Source: Halanaerobium saccharolyticum subsp. saccharolyticum DSM 6643
GTDB lineage: Bacteria; Bacillota; Halanaerobiia; Halanaerobiales; Halanaerobiaceae
DNA: 64,000 nt
Direction: 5' to 3'
Assembly: GCF_000350165.1 (NCBI RefSeq)
Contig: NZ_CAUI01000010.1
Location: forward strand, 62,001-126,000
Positions within the stretch are counted from its first letter, which is position 1; each line of letters opens with the position of its first letter. The notes under the pieces are model-generated. The model worked only from the letters and a program-made list of their open reading frames with translations, was not told the origin of the DNA and searched no databases. Below, in pieces: positions 17,764-26,756 of this stretch. The position numbers and the translations under genes were made by a program.

Positions 17764-18055
17764 TGATCTTTTAATTATCGATGACATTATGTTTATGGCT
17801 ATGGAAAAGCAGGAATCCAACCTCTTTTTCCAGCTGATAAACAAACTGTATGGTTAGACTTAAATTATTATCACCTCAAATAAAGGTCCTTCAGACTGGG
17901 GTGAATTGATAGGTGATCAGGCTATTACAGCTGCAATTTTAGATCGTATAATTCATAAGTGCTAAATCATCAATTTAGATGGTGATAGCTACAGATTGAC
18001 TTACAGAGAAACCATTTTTAAAAATTATTGGGTGTAAAATCTTATTTAACATTCA

Positions 18056-19002
18056 CAATAAGATCCCACTAATAATTATTACCGGCTTCTTGGGAGCAGG
18101 TAAGACAACATTTTTGAATAATTTACTGGGGCAGCTTAAAGATAAAAAAACTGGAGTTATTGTTAATGAGTTTGGTGAGACTAATGTAGATGCCAAGATG
18201 CTTGATTTGGAAAATGATGATGGCATAGTTGAAATAAACAACGGTTCTATTTTTTTGCAGCTGTTTATCAGGGTCTTTTGTAGAATCGATATTATCATAC
18301 AAGGATATTGACTTAGACTATTTACTAGTTGAGAGTTCGGGGATGTCAAGACCTAAAAGTATCGACAGCATTTTAGCTGATGTGGCTAAAATAACAGATG
18401 ATAGATTTGATTTTAGAGGAATGATTAGTATAGCAGAGGCTTCTAATTTTAATAAGATTTTTAAAGCATTAAACTTGGCCAGAGAACAGGTAGCATACAG
18501 TGATTTGGTTATAATTAATAAAACTGACTTAGTTGATAATAAAGAATTGGATAAGATTGAAAGCATAATTATTTCTTTAAATCCAAGTGCAGAAATAATT
18601 AAAAGCAGTTATTCTGAGCTTAATATAGATATCCTGGAAAATAATTTTTCTTCTAATAAAGATGTTGGAAAAATTTGAAAGAAGATGGAATTTACTGACT
18701 TAAATAAACCAGAAAATATCATACTGGAGTTTGAGAATGAACTTAAAATTGATAAACTGAAAAGTTTAATCAAAGAACTATCCACCTATTCTCATAGGAT
18801 TAAGGGCTTTGTTTATTTTGTTAATATAAAAAAGAAAACTACTTTAAAATCAAAAAAATCACTCCAGGGAAGGGAGTGGGATAAAAATGAGAAAAATATC
18901 TATTTTTTTAAAATGAATAAGCTAATTTTTTTGCTAGAAAAGCGAACAAATGCATATAAAAATAAAAAAGAAAGAGCTGATTATTTGAACTTTAAAGAAT
19001 GA
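18056..19002 (+). pseudogene. CobW/COG0523-type metal-chaperone GTPase, disrupted
   Basis: The N-terminal sequence KIPLIIITGFLGAGKTTFLN carries the CobW P-loop, and EINNGSIF followed in another frame by CSCLSGSF gives the family's CxxC-type region. YLLVESSGMSRP is the switch region, and VIINKTDLVD is the guanine-specificity NKxD motif. The conserved C-terminal domain starts at about 18690. Three lesions are visible: no start codon, because the IS21 end replaces it; a one-base frameshift at a run of seven T at about 18250-18256; and an in-frame TGA at 18676. The last ~60 residues no longer resemble CobW. Such GTPases deliver zinc, cobalt or iron; this copy is almost certainly dead. Confidence 0.82.
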
Positions 19003-19483
19003 GAAATAAAAAGTCGGCAACAATCATGTTGATAGAAGACAGCATAGATTGAAAGAACTTAAAGATCATGAGGATAATATAGAAAAACCAGTGCTAGCTG
19101 ATAAGGAGAAAGAAAAAATTAATTAAAAACTGATATGCTATCTATAATCATATCGTCAAAGTTCACTTGACCGTTGTTGGATTTTTAAAATATAATTGTC
19201 ATAATTATTCTTCTTAGTGGTTTGGTTTTTATTTCGCTAATAAATAATTTAACCACTTAAAGAAGGATTATTTTTTTAAAACAGGTTATCATAGTTCTAT
19301 TTAAACAACCTATTAAGGATTGGATTTAATTAATAGAATGTTTATCTTATATTAATATAATAGAATATTTTGACGTGAAATTTATTTCATATATTGTTGT
19401 ATGATTTTAAAAATAAAGAATTATATTATTTTTTTGAGAATATAAGAATAATAAATTCATCTCAGAAGGGAAAGATATACAAT
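19003..19483. other. Gene-free stretch upstream of the MFS gene
   Basis: A short coding-like tail RLKELKDHEDNIEKPVLADK (about 19047-19123) ends in TAA; its parent gene is not recognised. At about 19208-19278 an imperfect inverted repeat (TTCTTAGTGGTT with AACCACTTAAAGAA) followed by TTTTTTT may be a terminator. TTGACG at 19370 with AT-rich DNA downstream could be the -35 of the MFS promoter. Confidence 0.4.
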
Positions 19484-20683
19484 ATGAAAAAAAGAAAGAT
19501 ATTTATTTTTACTCTGCATGTTCTAATGACAACACAAACATACTTTTTCTTGCCATTAATTCCAATTTACGCAAAAGAATTTGGTATAACTCAATTTTTA
19601 ATTGGACAGATTATATTCTTCTACAATCTACCAAGTGGGTTTACCAAAATTTACATAGGTTTTTTAATTGACAAAATAGGTAGTAAAAATGTGCTTATAT
19701 TTTCGAACCTTATATTTATAATTGGGCTAATATTTTATTTTTTTCCGAGAAACTTTTTTATTTTATGTACTGCTCAGTTTTTAACCGGTACAAGTAGAGC
19801 CGCTTTTATGGCCAGTACAGCTTTTTATTTTTCAGAGATGGATGCTGATGAGCGGGGGAAAAATCTTGGTATAAGAACAGCAGGAATAGGAATGGGATTT
19901 TTTATTGGTCCTATTTTAGGAGGTTTTGTAAGCGACTTGTGGGGTTATTATTCTCTTTTCATCATATTATTAATGTCTTTTTTTCTAAATGCTCTTCTCC
20001 TAAAAAATCTACCTAATATTGAAGTTAAAAAGAAAAAAACAAAACCAGCGGAAGATAATAATTTTATTGATGAAACTAAACTTCTATTAAAAAACCCAGA
20101 ATATCTTATAGTTATATTAAGTGGTTTTACAATCTCTTCAATTATGATATTAACAGATAACTATCTACCTCTTTATTTGAATGAAATCAGCCTTTCTCTG
20201 AAAGCAGTTGGTTTTATATTAAGTGTTAAAGGCCTGTCACAGATAATATTTGGCAGTATAATGGGCAGTTTATCTGATAAATATGGAAGAATGATCTTTG
20301 TTTATGGTGGGATAACAATCCCAGCTTTATCTATCATGCTGCTTCCTTTTTTGACTAATTTTTATTTTCTTGTTCTTAATGTATTTTTAATATCTTTAGG
20401 ATTTACAGTTCTAAATCCAATATTAAATGCACTTGCAGCTGAAACTGTTAGCCCAGAAAGAAGAGGTTTTTCTATCGGCATCTGGCAGTCAAGTGTAAGC
20501 TTTGCAACAACAACATTCGCTCTTTTATTCGGTTATATGTACAGCGCTTTTAAATTAAATTATATATTTGTTGTTTCCAGTTTATTTTTATTACTCTGCC
20601 TTATTGGTGTTATTTTTTTAAGATACAAATTTGTGCTAAGCGGAAAAACAAAATTAAAGGAAGTGAATTCTTATGATCAATGA
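19484..20683 (+). CDS. MFS transporter
   Basis: About 399 residues with 12 predicted transmembrane helices in two halves joined by a lysine-rich loop (VKKKKTKPAEDNN) near residue 190. GIRTAGIGMGFFIGPILGG in helix 5 is the antiporter-type motif C, and the loop between helices 8 and 9, GSLSDKYGRMIF, is the MFS motif A. These point to a drug/H+ or metabolite antiporter; the substrate cannot be told. The ATG at 19484 gives a natural N-terminus; a longer frame from 19394 has no good ribosome site. Its last codons overlap the ATG of a truncated AraC-like gene, so they once formed an operon. Confidence 0.9.
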   Translation: MKKRKIFIFTLHVLMTTQTYFFLPLIPIYAKEFGITQFLIGQIIFFYNLPSGFTKIYIGFLIDKIGSKNVLIFSNLIFIIGLIFYFFPRNFFILCTAQFLTGTSRAAFMASTAFYFSEMDADERGKNLGIRTAGIGMGFFIGPILGGFVSDLWGYYSLFIILLMSFFLNALLLKNLPNIEVKKKKTKPAEDNNFIDETKLLLKNPEYLIVILSGFTISSIMILTDNYLPLYLNEISLSLKAVGFILSVKGLSQIIFGSIMGSLSDKYGRMIFVYGGITIPALSIMLLPFLTNFYFLVLNVFLISLGFTVLNPILNALAAETVSPERRGFSIGIWQSSVSFATTTFALLFGYMYSAFKLNYIFVVSSLFLLLCLIGVIFLRYKFVLSGKTKLKEVNSYDQ

Positions 20684-20839
20684 TATCGATCACAGCAAAT
20701 CTGATTTTAGCCTTTTTATCGAAGATTTTATCGTTTCACACAGAAAAAAACTTTGATATTAAGAGATCATAAACATTATCATAATTCTTATGTGATTCTA
20801 TTGACAAATAACGGTAGTGGAATCGTTTTTGCCAAGTGA
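20673..20839 (+). pseudogene. Truncated AraC-type regulator, N-terminal sensor fragment
   Basis: From the ATG at 20673 (AAAGGAAGTG ribosome site, overlapping the MFS stop) the frame reads FIEDFIVSHRKK and stops. After a frame change at a run of seven A (about 20744-20750) it continues LILRDHKHYHNSYVILLTNNGSGIVFAK and stops at 20839. This aligns with the N-terminus of the intact AraC protein at 20986-21855 (SISHRKTSSTVKYFKHYHNA, then YEILLQNSGSGEFF). The DNA-binding half is missing. It is a paralogous, dead regulator of the MFS gene. Confidence 0.72.
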
Positions 20840-20985
20840 AATTTGATTCTTTTATTAATTTAAAATTGACCCGGGTACGCAAAAAATAATATTAATTTAC
20901 TCAACCAGCTACTTTTCAGTTTCTTTCATTCGATAAGAATTACCATTCATATTAATTACATATGATTTGTGGGTCAATCTAAACT

Positions 20986-21855
20986 TTATTTTTCTATTCC
21001 TCTGTACTGGGTGGGAGTAATTCCATTTATTTTTTTAAAAGTTCTTTCAAAATGTGTCAATGAATTAAATCCTACATTTACTGCAATATCAGTTATATTT
21101 TCACTGCTTTTTATCAACAGTTTCTGTGCTTCCATAATTCTTTTGTTGTTGACAAACTCTATGACTGTAAAACCTGTACTATCTTTAAAAAAATGACTCA
21201 AATAATATTTACTAATATATAACTTTTCGGCAATATTCTGAAGAGTTATTTTATTCTTATAATTTTGATTAATATAGGCTATTATTTCAGCCAGCTGAAG
21301 GTTGGGATTGGTTTTTTTGTCATTTTTATTACTGTATTTTGTCTCAATTTCTATAATTCTATCAATAATAACAACCATTTCTAGCAAATAAGCGTGAACG
21401 ATAGGCTGAAACATATATTTCTTTTTTGTTGACTCCATGATTATCTTTTCAGTCAGATACTTAATTTTTTTATAGTCCTGATCTTTAAGTTTTATGTATT
21501 TAATATTTTTTTTAAATATATCTGTTAAATGAAAATCATATTTTTCAAATATACAGTTGTTTTTTAAAAAAGGACCTTTCATCTGTAAAACAAAGCGATC
21601 ATAATTGGCGGAATTTTTCTTAACAAGAGTCTTGTGTATATCAAATTTATCGATTAAAAAAATTGATTTTGACGTCATATTATAGTTGTTATCTTTTATA
21701 AAAAACTCTCCTGAACCACTGTTCTGCAACAAGATCTCATATGCATTATGATAGTGCTTAAAATATTTTACAGTTGAGGATGTTTTCCTGTGTGAAATGC
21801 TAAAATCATTCGTCAACTTACTTTCATTATAAATATTGTCATCTTTTTTATCCAT
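20986..21855 (-). CDS. AraC family transcriptional regulator
   Basis: About 289 residues. An N-terminal cupin-like ligand domain (HYHNAYEILLQNSGSGEFF near residue 30) is followed by a C-terminal double helix-turn-helix (ITLQNIAEKLYISKYYLSHF, and IAVNVGFNSLTHFERTFKK with the PTQYRG end). The start at 21855 follows TGGAGG by 8 bases; the ATG at 21870 lies inside that site. It is divergent from the large oxidoreductase/transport cluster beginning at 22074, with 218 bases between, so it is the natural candidate regulator of that cluster, probably an activator responding to its substrate. Confidence 0.92.
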   Translation of the reverse strand: MDKKDDNIYNESKLTNDFSISHRKTSSTVKYFKHYHNAYEILLQNSGSGEFFIKDNNYNMTSKSIFLIDKFDIHKTLVKKNSANYDRFVLQMKGPFLKNNCIFEKYDFHLTDIFKKNIKYIKLKDQDYKKIKYLTEKIIMESTKKKYMFQPIVHAYLLEMVVIIDRIIEIETKYSNKNDKKTNPNLQLAEIIAYINQNYKNKITLQNIAEKLYISKYYLSHFFKDSTGFTVIEFVNNKRIMEAQKLLIKSSENITDIAVNVGFNSLTHFERTFKKINGITPTQYRGIEK

Positions 21856-21894
21856 TTTTTTAACCTCCATAATTTACAACTTTATTTAATTTTA

Positions 21895-21923
21895 AGTATA
21901 TATTACATTTTAAGAAATTACAA
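21895..21923 (-). promoter_or_regulatory. Probable sigma-A promoter of the araC-type gene
   Basis: On the minus strand TTGTAA, 17 bases, TATACT. It sits about 40 bases before the start of the AraC gene. CAACA/TGTTG (21921-21935) forms a small inverted repeat over the -35 that might be an operator. Confidence 0.5.
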
Positions 21924-22073
21924 CAATATATGTTGAACAAAAGCTAAGCAACAAGATTCGGAAAGTAAATATTCAATTTTTATCATATTATAGTCTTGCA
22001 AGTTAAAAAATTCTAAAAACTTTTTAAATAAAGTTTATATTGAAAATTTAAAAAATAATTAGGAGGGTCAGTT

Positions 22074-23534
22074 TTGAAAAAAAACTACGATATTACAATA
22101 ATAGGAGGTGGTGTAGTAGGCACTGCTATTGCAAGAGAATTAAGTAAATACAAAACTGATGTATTACTTATTGAAAAAGAAAATGATGTAGGGCAGGGTG
22201 CTAGCAACAGCAATAGTGGTGTAGTTCATTCTGGTTTTACAGCACCTGTGGGTTCACTTAAAGCAGATGTATGTATGTACGGCAACAATCATTTTGAAGA
22301 AATTTGCAGAGATCTGGATGTTCCATATGAAAAGACAGGTAAATTAGTGGTAGCTGTAGAAGAGAAACAGGTTGCAGAACTATATAATCTGCAGTACATC
22401 GGAAGAAAGAATGGTGCAGAACTGCATATAGTTGGTGAAGATTTTATAGAAGAAAAAGAACCGAACATATCAGGTAAAGCAGCGATGTATTCTCCCAATA
22501 GTGCAATTACAAGTCCATATGAACTTACAATAGCCTTTGCAGAGAATGCATATCAAAATGGTGTTGAGATCAACCTGAATACAGAAGTGTTAGAAATAAA
22601 TAAAAAAAATCACAAATTTTCTGTCAAAACAGACAAAGGTGAAATTATGACAGATTATGTTATCAATTCTGCAGGTCTTCATTCAGATAAAATAGCATCT
22701 TTTTCTGGTGAAGATAGATATGAAATATATCCCTGCAGAGGTGAATATTACGTTCTGGACAAAAATGCGTCGGGGCTTCTGTCAAGACTTGTTTATCCAG
22801 CACCACCAGAAAATGCTGGCGGATATGGAATTCACCTTACTCCGACTGTAGAAGGAAATATTTTGATTGGACCTAGCAATGAATACATCGATAATGTTGA
22901 TAATGAGGCTACAACAAAAAAAGTAATGGATAAATTGATAAAAGAAGCAAAAGAGTTTCTGCCCAAACTTTCTCGAGATATGGTGATTAGAAGTTATTCT
23001 GGTATTAGAAGCAAAATTGTTCCACCTGAGGTCGGTGGATTCACAGATTTTATTATAGAAAAAAGCCCCAAATATGATAACTTTATTAATTTAATTGGAA
23101 TAGAATCACCTGGACTGACTTCTGCTCCAGGTATTGCAAAATATGTTACAGAAATAATAGATGAAATGGAAAAATTAAAGAAAAATGAAGACTTTGTAAA
23201 AACAAGAAAAGGAATAACCAAATTTTATGAACTTTCTGAAGAAAAGCAAAAAGAACTTGCTGCAGATAATCCCAATTACAGAGAAATAATTTGCAGATGT
23301 GAAAATATAACAAAGCAGGAGATAATAGATGCATTAAATAATCCTCTTGGAGTACAAACATTAAAAGGAGTAAAATACAGAGCTAGAGCCACAATGGGAA
23401 GATGTCAGGGCGGTTACTGTATGTCCAGAATAATAGAAATCATGCAGGATGAATTTGATATGGGTCTAGATGAAATTAAGCTGGAAGGCAATAACTCCAA
23501 TCTTTTTGCTGGACAGGCAAAGGGGTGGGAATAA
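22074..23534 (+). CDS. FAD-dependent oxidoreductase with C-terminal BFD-type [2Fe-2S] domain (GlpA/LhgO-like)
   Basis: 486 residues. The dinucleotide fold IIGGGVVGTAIARELSKY opens the protein, and a DAO-type FAD oxidoreductase domain runs to about residue 365. A BFD-like domain follows with the cysteines of CRCENI and GRCQGGYC (residues about 404-448), which could bind [2Fe-2S]. It resembles anaerobic glycerol-3-phosphate dehydrogenase A and L-2-hydroxyglutarate oxidase. The TTG start follows TAGGAGGG. The next two genes (a second flavoprotein and a DUF1667 protein) form a trio seen in Clostridia and Thermotogae. No glycerol kinase or glycerol facilitator is nearby and the neighbours handle organic acids, so a 2-hydroxyacid is the more likely substrate here. 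Confidence 0.88.
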   Translation: MKKNYDITIIGGGVVGTAIARELSKYKTDVLLIEKENDVGQGASNSNSGVVHSGFTAPVGSLKADVCMYGNNHFEEICRDLDVPYEKTGKLVVAVEEKQVAELYNLQYIGRKNGAELHIVGEDFIEEKEPNISGKAAMYSPNSAITSPYELTIAFAENAYQNGVEINLNTEVLEINKKNHKFSVKTDKGEIMTDYVINSAGLHSDKIASFSGEDRYEIYPCRGEYYVLDKNASGLLSRLVYPAPPENAGGYGIHLTPTVEGNILIGPSNEYIDNVDNEATTKKVMDKLIKEAKEFLPKLSRDMVIRSYSGIRSKIVPPEVGGFTDFIIEKSPKYDNFINLIGIESPGLTSAPGIAKYVTEIIDEMEKLKKNEDFVKTRKGITKFYELSEEKQKELAADNPNYREIICRCENITKQEIIDALNNPLGVQTLKGVKYRARATMGRCQGGYCMSRIIEIMQDEFDMGLDEIKLEGNNSNLFAGQAKGWE

Positions 23535-23535
23535 A

Positions 23536-24780
23536 ATGATTAAAATAGGACTCGTAATTATTGGAGCAGGACCTGCAGGGCTGGCTGCTGCACTTGCTGC
23601 ATATGAAGACGGAATTGAAGATATATTAATTATCGAAAGAGAAGATAGGCCAGGGGGAATCTTAAACCAGTGTATCCACGATGGTTTTGGGCTGCACAAA
23701 TTTAAAGAAGTGCTGACAGGACCAGAGTATGCTCACCGTTATATAGATAAAGTCAGAGGAAAAGAAATAGAAATTATGACAAATACTATAGTAACAGAAT
23801 TAACAGATGAAAAGGAAATTAAAGCATTTAATGAAAATGAAGGCATTCTCCACATCAAAGCTGAGGCTGTGATTCTGGCTATGGGAAGCAGAGAAAGAAC
23901 AGCAGGTGGAATAAGTTTACCTGGTGACAGGCCCTCCGGAATATATACTGCAGGACTTACACAGAATTTAATGAATCTACAGAATATACAGGTTGGTAAA
24001 AAAATCGTTATTCTTGGCTCTGGAGATATAGGTTTAATTATGGCCAGAAGGCTGACATTAGAAGGTGCAGATGTAAAGACAGTACTGGAAATTATGCCTT
24101 ATTCAAATGGATTAAGGCGCAATATAAATCAGTGTCTTGTTGATTATGATATTCCACTTAAGCTAAATCATACAGTAATAGATGTTAAAGGTGATGGCAG
24201 GCTAGAATCAGTGATTGTGGCAGAAGTTGATGAGTTATTTAATCCGATTGCAGGTACAGAATATGAGATAAAGTGTGATACTTTAATTCTTTCTGTTGGA
24301 CTTATTCCAGAAAATGAGCTTTCCAAAAAAGCAAAAGTTCAGTTAGATAACACAACAGGTGGAGCAGTGGTAAAAGACAATTTAGAGACAAATGTTGACG
24401 GCATATTTGCCTGTGGAAATGTTCTCCATGTTCATGATCTGGTGGATTTTGTTTCTGACGAAGCAGAAAAAGCAGGCAGAGCTGCATCTGAATATATTAA
24501 AAAAGGTCATAAATTAAATAAAGAAAACATATTTGTTGAAACCGGTAGTGGTATAGGATATGTAATTCCACAGGTTATTTCTAAAGGAAAAGATCAAATA
24601 TTTTCTATGAGAGTAAGAAAACCTGATAAAGATAAGAAAATAAAGGTTATTGCTGATGGAAAAGTTCTTCATGAAGAACTTTTTAAAAAGCTAAATCCAT
24701 CAGAAATGATAAAGATAAAGGTGAACAAAGATAAAATTAAACCAATGGAAAAATATAATATAAAGGTTGTGGTCGAATAA
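23536..24780 (+). CDS. NAD(P)/FAD-dependent oxidoreductase, partner of the GlpA-like flavoprotein
   Basis: About 414 residues. It has two dinucleotide folds: VIIGAGPAGLAAALAAYEDG near the N-terminus (FAD) and IVILGSGDIGLIMARRLTLE near residue 157 (NAD(P)H). GIFACGNVLHVHDLVD near residue 290 is the usual FAD-contact end. It probably transfers electrons from the adjacent dehydrogenase to NAD(P) or to a ferredoxin. A longer frame begins at 23470 inside the upstream gene, but the ATG at 23536 follows GGGGTGGGAA and gives the natural fold start. It begins 1 base after the upstream stop and its own stop overlaps the ATG of the DUF1667 gene by one base. Confidence 0.88.
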   Translation: MIKIGLVIIGAGPAGLAAALAAYEDGIEDILIIEREDRPGGILNQCIHDGFGLHKFKEVLTGPEYAHRYIDKVRGKEIEIMTNTIVTELTDEKEIKAFNENEGILHIKAEAVILAMGSRERTAGGISLPGDRPSGIYTAGLTQNLMNLQNIQVGKKIVILGSGDIGLIMARRLTLEGADVKTVLEIMPYSNGLRRNINQCLVDYDIPLKLNHTVIDVKGDGRLESVIVAEVDELFNPIAGTEYEIKCDTLILSVGLIPENELSKKAKVQLDNTTGGAVVKDNLETNVDGIFACGNVLHVHDLVDFVSDEAEKAGRAASEYIKKGHKLNKENIFVETGSGIGYVIPQVISKGKDQIFSMRVRKPDKDKKIKVIADGKVLHEELFKKLNPSEMIKIKVNKDKIKPMEKYNIKVVVE

Positions 24781-25151
24781 TGGTAGAAAAAAAATATATA
24801 TCCTGTATATTATGTCCAAATGGTTGTGATATAAAAGTAAAATATATGAATGATGAAATAATAGAAATTGAAGGTGCAGTCTGTCCAAAAGGCAAAGACT
24901 ATGCAAAACAGGAAATAAAGAATCCACTTAGAACACTGACTTCTTCAGTGATGGTTGAAGATGGGGATACTTCTCTTGTAAGCGTAAAGACCAGTAAACC
25001 AGTACCATTAGAAAAGGTAATGGATATTATGAATGTAATTGATGATGTGAATGTGAATGCCCCTGTTTCAGTAGGAGATATTATTATTGAGTCTCCTGCG
25101 GGATTAGACTGTGATATTGTTGCTACAAGAGAAGTTAAAATAAAAAAATAA
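24780..25151 (+). CDS. DUF1667 domain-containing protein
   Basis: 123 residues. The N-terminal CILCPNGCDIKV and the following VCPKGKDYAKQEI carry four cysteines (CxxC...C...C) that could hold an Fe-S cluster or zinc; the remainder is DUF1667. The start overlaps the preceding stop (TAATG). This family almost always follows the two GlpA/B-like flavoproteins, which makes it a probable third subunit and electron-transfer component of that dehydrogenase. Its biochemical role has not been shown to my knowledge. Confidence 0.87.
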   Translation: MVEKKYISCILCPNGCDIKVKYMNDEIIEIEGAVCPKGKDYAKQEIKNPLRTLTSSVMVEDGDTSLVSVKTSKPVPLEKVMDIMNVIDDVNVNAPVSVGDIIIESPAGLDCDIVATREVKIKK

Positions 25152-25252
25152 TGTATTAGGAGGTGAGATATTTTTTATTCTGTCTATACTTTTAGTTCCA
25201 ACTAATTGTAAAAATTAGAATTTAGTAGAAAATAAGAGGAGGAAAATATTTT

Positions 25253-26209
25253 ATGAAACGCATTATGACTTTTGTTCTGATGGCTCTTTTGGTTTTAAGT
25301 CTGAGTAGTGGTGTAATAGCAGCTGATTATCCTAACAAGACAATTACATTAATGGTTCCTTTTTCAGCCGGTGGTGGAACTGATGTAATAGCAAGACTAT
25401 TTGCTCCATATTTAGAAGAAGAATTAGATGAAAGTATTGCTATTTTAAACAAACCTGGTTCTAACGCTGAAGTTGGTATTACATGGTTATATAACCAGGA
25501 TCCTGATGGATATTCAATTGGATTTACTAACTTACCACATTTTGTGTCTAATCCACTTATGAGAGAGACCCAATATTCAATTGATGCATATCAGCCTTTG
25601 ATTAACTTAGTTACTGACCCAGGCGTAATAGCAGTTAAAGCAGATGATGATAGATTTCCTGATTTAGAATCATTCGTTAAATTTGCAGAAGAAAATCCTG
25701 GTTCATTAACAATTGGCAACTCAGGAATTGGTGGAGACGACCATATAGCAACTTTGATGCTTCAGGATAGAACTGGTGCTAAATTTACTCCAGTACCATT
25801 TACAGGTGCTGCACCTAACAGAACGGCTCTGCTTGGTGGACACATTATGGCTGCTGCAATCAACGCAAGTGAAGCAGTTCAATTTGTGGAATCCGGTCAG
25901 ATGAGAGTCCTAGGAGTTATGTCTGAAAAGAGATATGGAGATTTACCAGATGTTCCAACATTTAAAGAAAGTGGTTATAATGTAATTTCTGGTTCTAGTC
26001 GTGGTATTTCATTGTTGAAAGGAGTTTCTGATGAGAAACTTCAAATTTTAGCAGATGCAGCAAGAAAAGCAGCGAAGAACCCGGAATTTATAGAAAAGGC
26101 TACTAAAGCTCAGCAGCCTCTAGATATTCAAGTATTAGATAACGCTGAAAAAGTTCTTGAAAGATATAATAGTAACATTAAAGAATTACACAAAAAGTTC
26201 CAGTGGTAA
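25253..26209 (+). CDS. tctC: Tripartite tricarboxylate transporter substrate-binding protein
   Basis: 318 residues. A signal peptide (MKRIMTFVLMALLVLSLSSG, cleavage near VIAA-DYP, residue 24) is followed by the TctC/Bug fold. YPNKTITLMVPFSAGGGTDV near the mature N-terminus is the family signature, and DVPTFKESGYNV near residue 235 is also conserved. Bug proteins bind carboxylates such as citrate, tartrate or sulfolactate; the ligand here is not readable. RBS AAGAGGAGGAA precedes the ATG. It is followed by a palindrome and then tctB and tctA, so all three components are present. Confidence 0.94.
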   Translation: MKRIMTFVLMALLVLSLSSGVIAADYPNKTITLMVPFSAGGGTDVIARLFAPYLEEELDESIAILNKPGSNAEVGITWLYNQDPDGYSIGFTNLPHFVSNPLMRETQYSIDAYQPLINLVTDPGVIAVKADDDRFPDLESFVKFAEENPGSLTIGNSGIGGDDHIATLMLQDRTGAKFTPVPFTGAAPNRTALLGGHIMAAAINASEAVQFVESGQMRVLGVMSEKRYGDLPDVPTFKESGYNVISGSSRGISLLKGVSDEKLQILADAARKAAKNPEFIEKATKAQQPLDIQVLDNAEKVLERYNSNIKELHKKFQW

Positions 26210-26236
26210 TAAAGAACATAAAAAAATTAAAGCAAA

Positions 26237-26258
26237 GGGAGAAGCATATGCTTCTCCC
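26237..26258 (+). promoter_or_regulatory. Intercistronic palindrome after tctC
   Basis: A perfect 22-base palindrome (arms GGGAGAAGCAT and ATGCTTCTCCC) between tctC and tctB without a U-run. As in the sugar operon it follows the binding-protein gene, consistent with protecting that part of the mRNA; the role is inferred. Confidence 0.75.
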
Positions 26259-26295
26259 TCTCAATGAAATTTAAGTTGATTAAGGAGGGAAAACA

Positions 26296-26733
26296 ATGGA
26301 AATGGCTGTAAAAGATAAAATTACTGCCGCTATAATTTTTATTTTAAGTGTGGCTGGTTATATTAAAGCGGGGGAATATGAAATGGGAGGAGCCAGTTCG
26401 TTTCCCAAAGCAATTTTTATGGGGGGAATAGTTCTTTCGGCTGCTTTGTTTTTAGCGGCTCAATTTGATTTTTATAAGGGAAAAGAAAAAACAGAAAATA
26501 TTAATGTTAAGAGAATGGCAATGATTATTGGAATTAGCATACTGTATTTTGTATTGATTGATAAAGTTGGATACTTTATTGTAACACCATTATTTTTATT
26601 TTCATTAACAATTATTCTTGGTTATAGAAACAAAAAGATTTTATTTCTCTACCCCCTCTTTTTTAGCGTGTTTTTATTTTTAGTATTTAGACTGTTTTTA
26701 AATGTACCATTACCAATGGGAATTCTATCTTAA
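26296..26733 (+). CDS. tctB: Tripartite tricarboxylate transporter small membrane subunit
   Basis: 145 residues with four predicted transmembrane helices and a short charged loop (YKGKEKTENINVK) after the second. Size and topology fit TctB, a poorly conserved family. It lies between tctC and tctA, 23 bases before the latter. The ATG follows AAGGAGGG. TctB together with TctA forms the membrane part of a secondary transporter driven by an ion gradient. Confidence 0.9.
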   Translation: MEMAVKDKITAAIIFILSVAGYIKAGEYEMGGASSFPKAIFMGGIVLSAALFLAAQFDFYKGKEKTENINVKRMAMIIGISILYFVLIDKVGYFIVTPLFLFSLTIILGYRNKKILFLYPLFFSVFLFLVFRLFLNVPLPMGILS

Positions 26734-26756
26734 AATAAATTGAGGAGGTAAAATAT

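Larger units (their letters stand above)
16080..18027 (+). pseudogene. istB: IS21 helper ATPase IstB, broken by stop codons and an IS30 insertion
   Basis: The first 68 residues read MTITIENLKDKFKVLKLKNA..., then a TAG at 16285 and a TAA at 16383 break the frame. The Walker A region LLGPLGAGKTHLS follows at about 16398, and the Walker B region DLLIIDDIMF lies beyond the IS30 element at about 17769. Further stops occur after KLYG and in the C-terminal part. Removing 16568-17748 and one copy of the 15-base duplication rejoins the reading frame (NRVLKSDLLIIDD), showing that the IS30 went into this gene. It is non-functional. Confidence 0.82.
14330..18050 (+). mobile_element. Degenerate IS21-family element interrupted by an IS30 element
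   Basis: It contains a broken istA, a broken istB, and matching inverted ends: AAATAAGATTTTAC at 14351-14364 and its complement at 18034-18047. A further partial copy (TAGATTTTAC, 14331) fits the multiple terminal repeats of IS21 elements. Without the inserted IS30 the element would be about 2.5 kb, a normal IS21 size. Exact outer ends and the target duplication could not be fixed. The right end lies just before the first codons of the CobW gene. Both transposition genes are defective, so it is immobile unless helped in trans. Confidence 0.78.
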
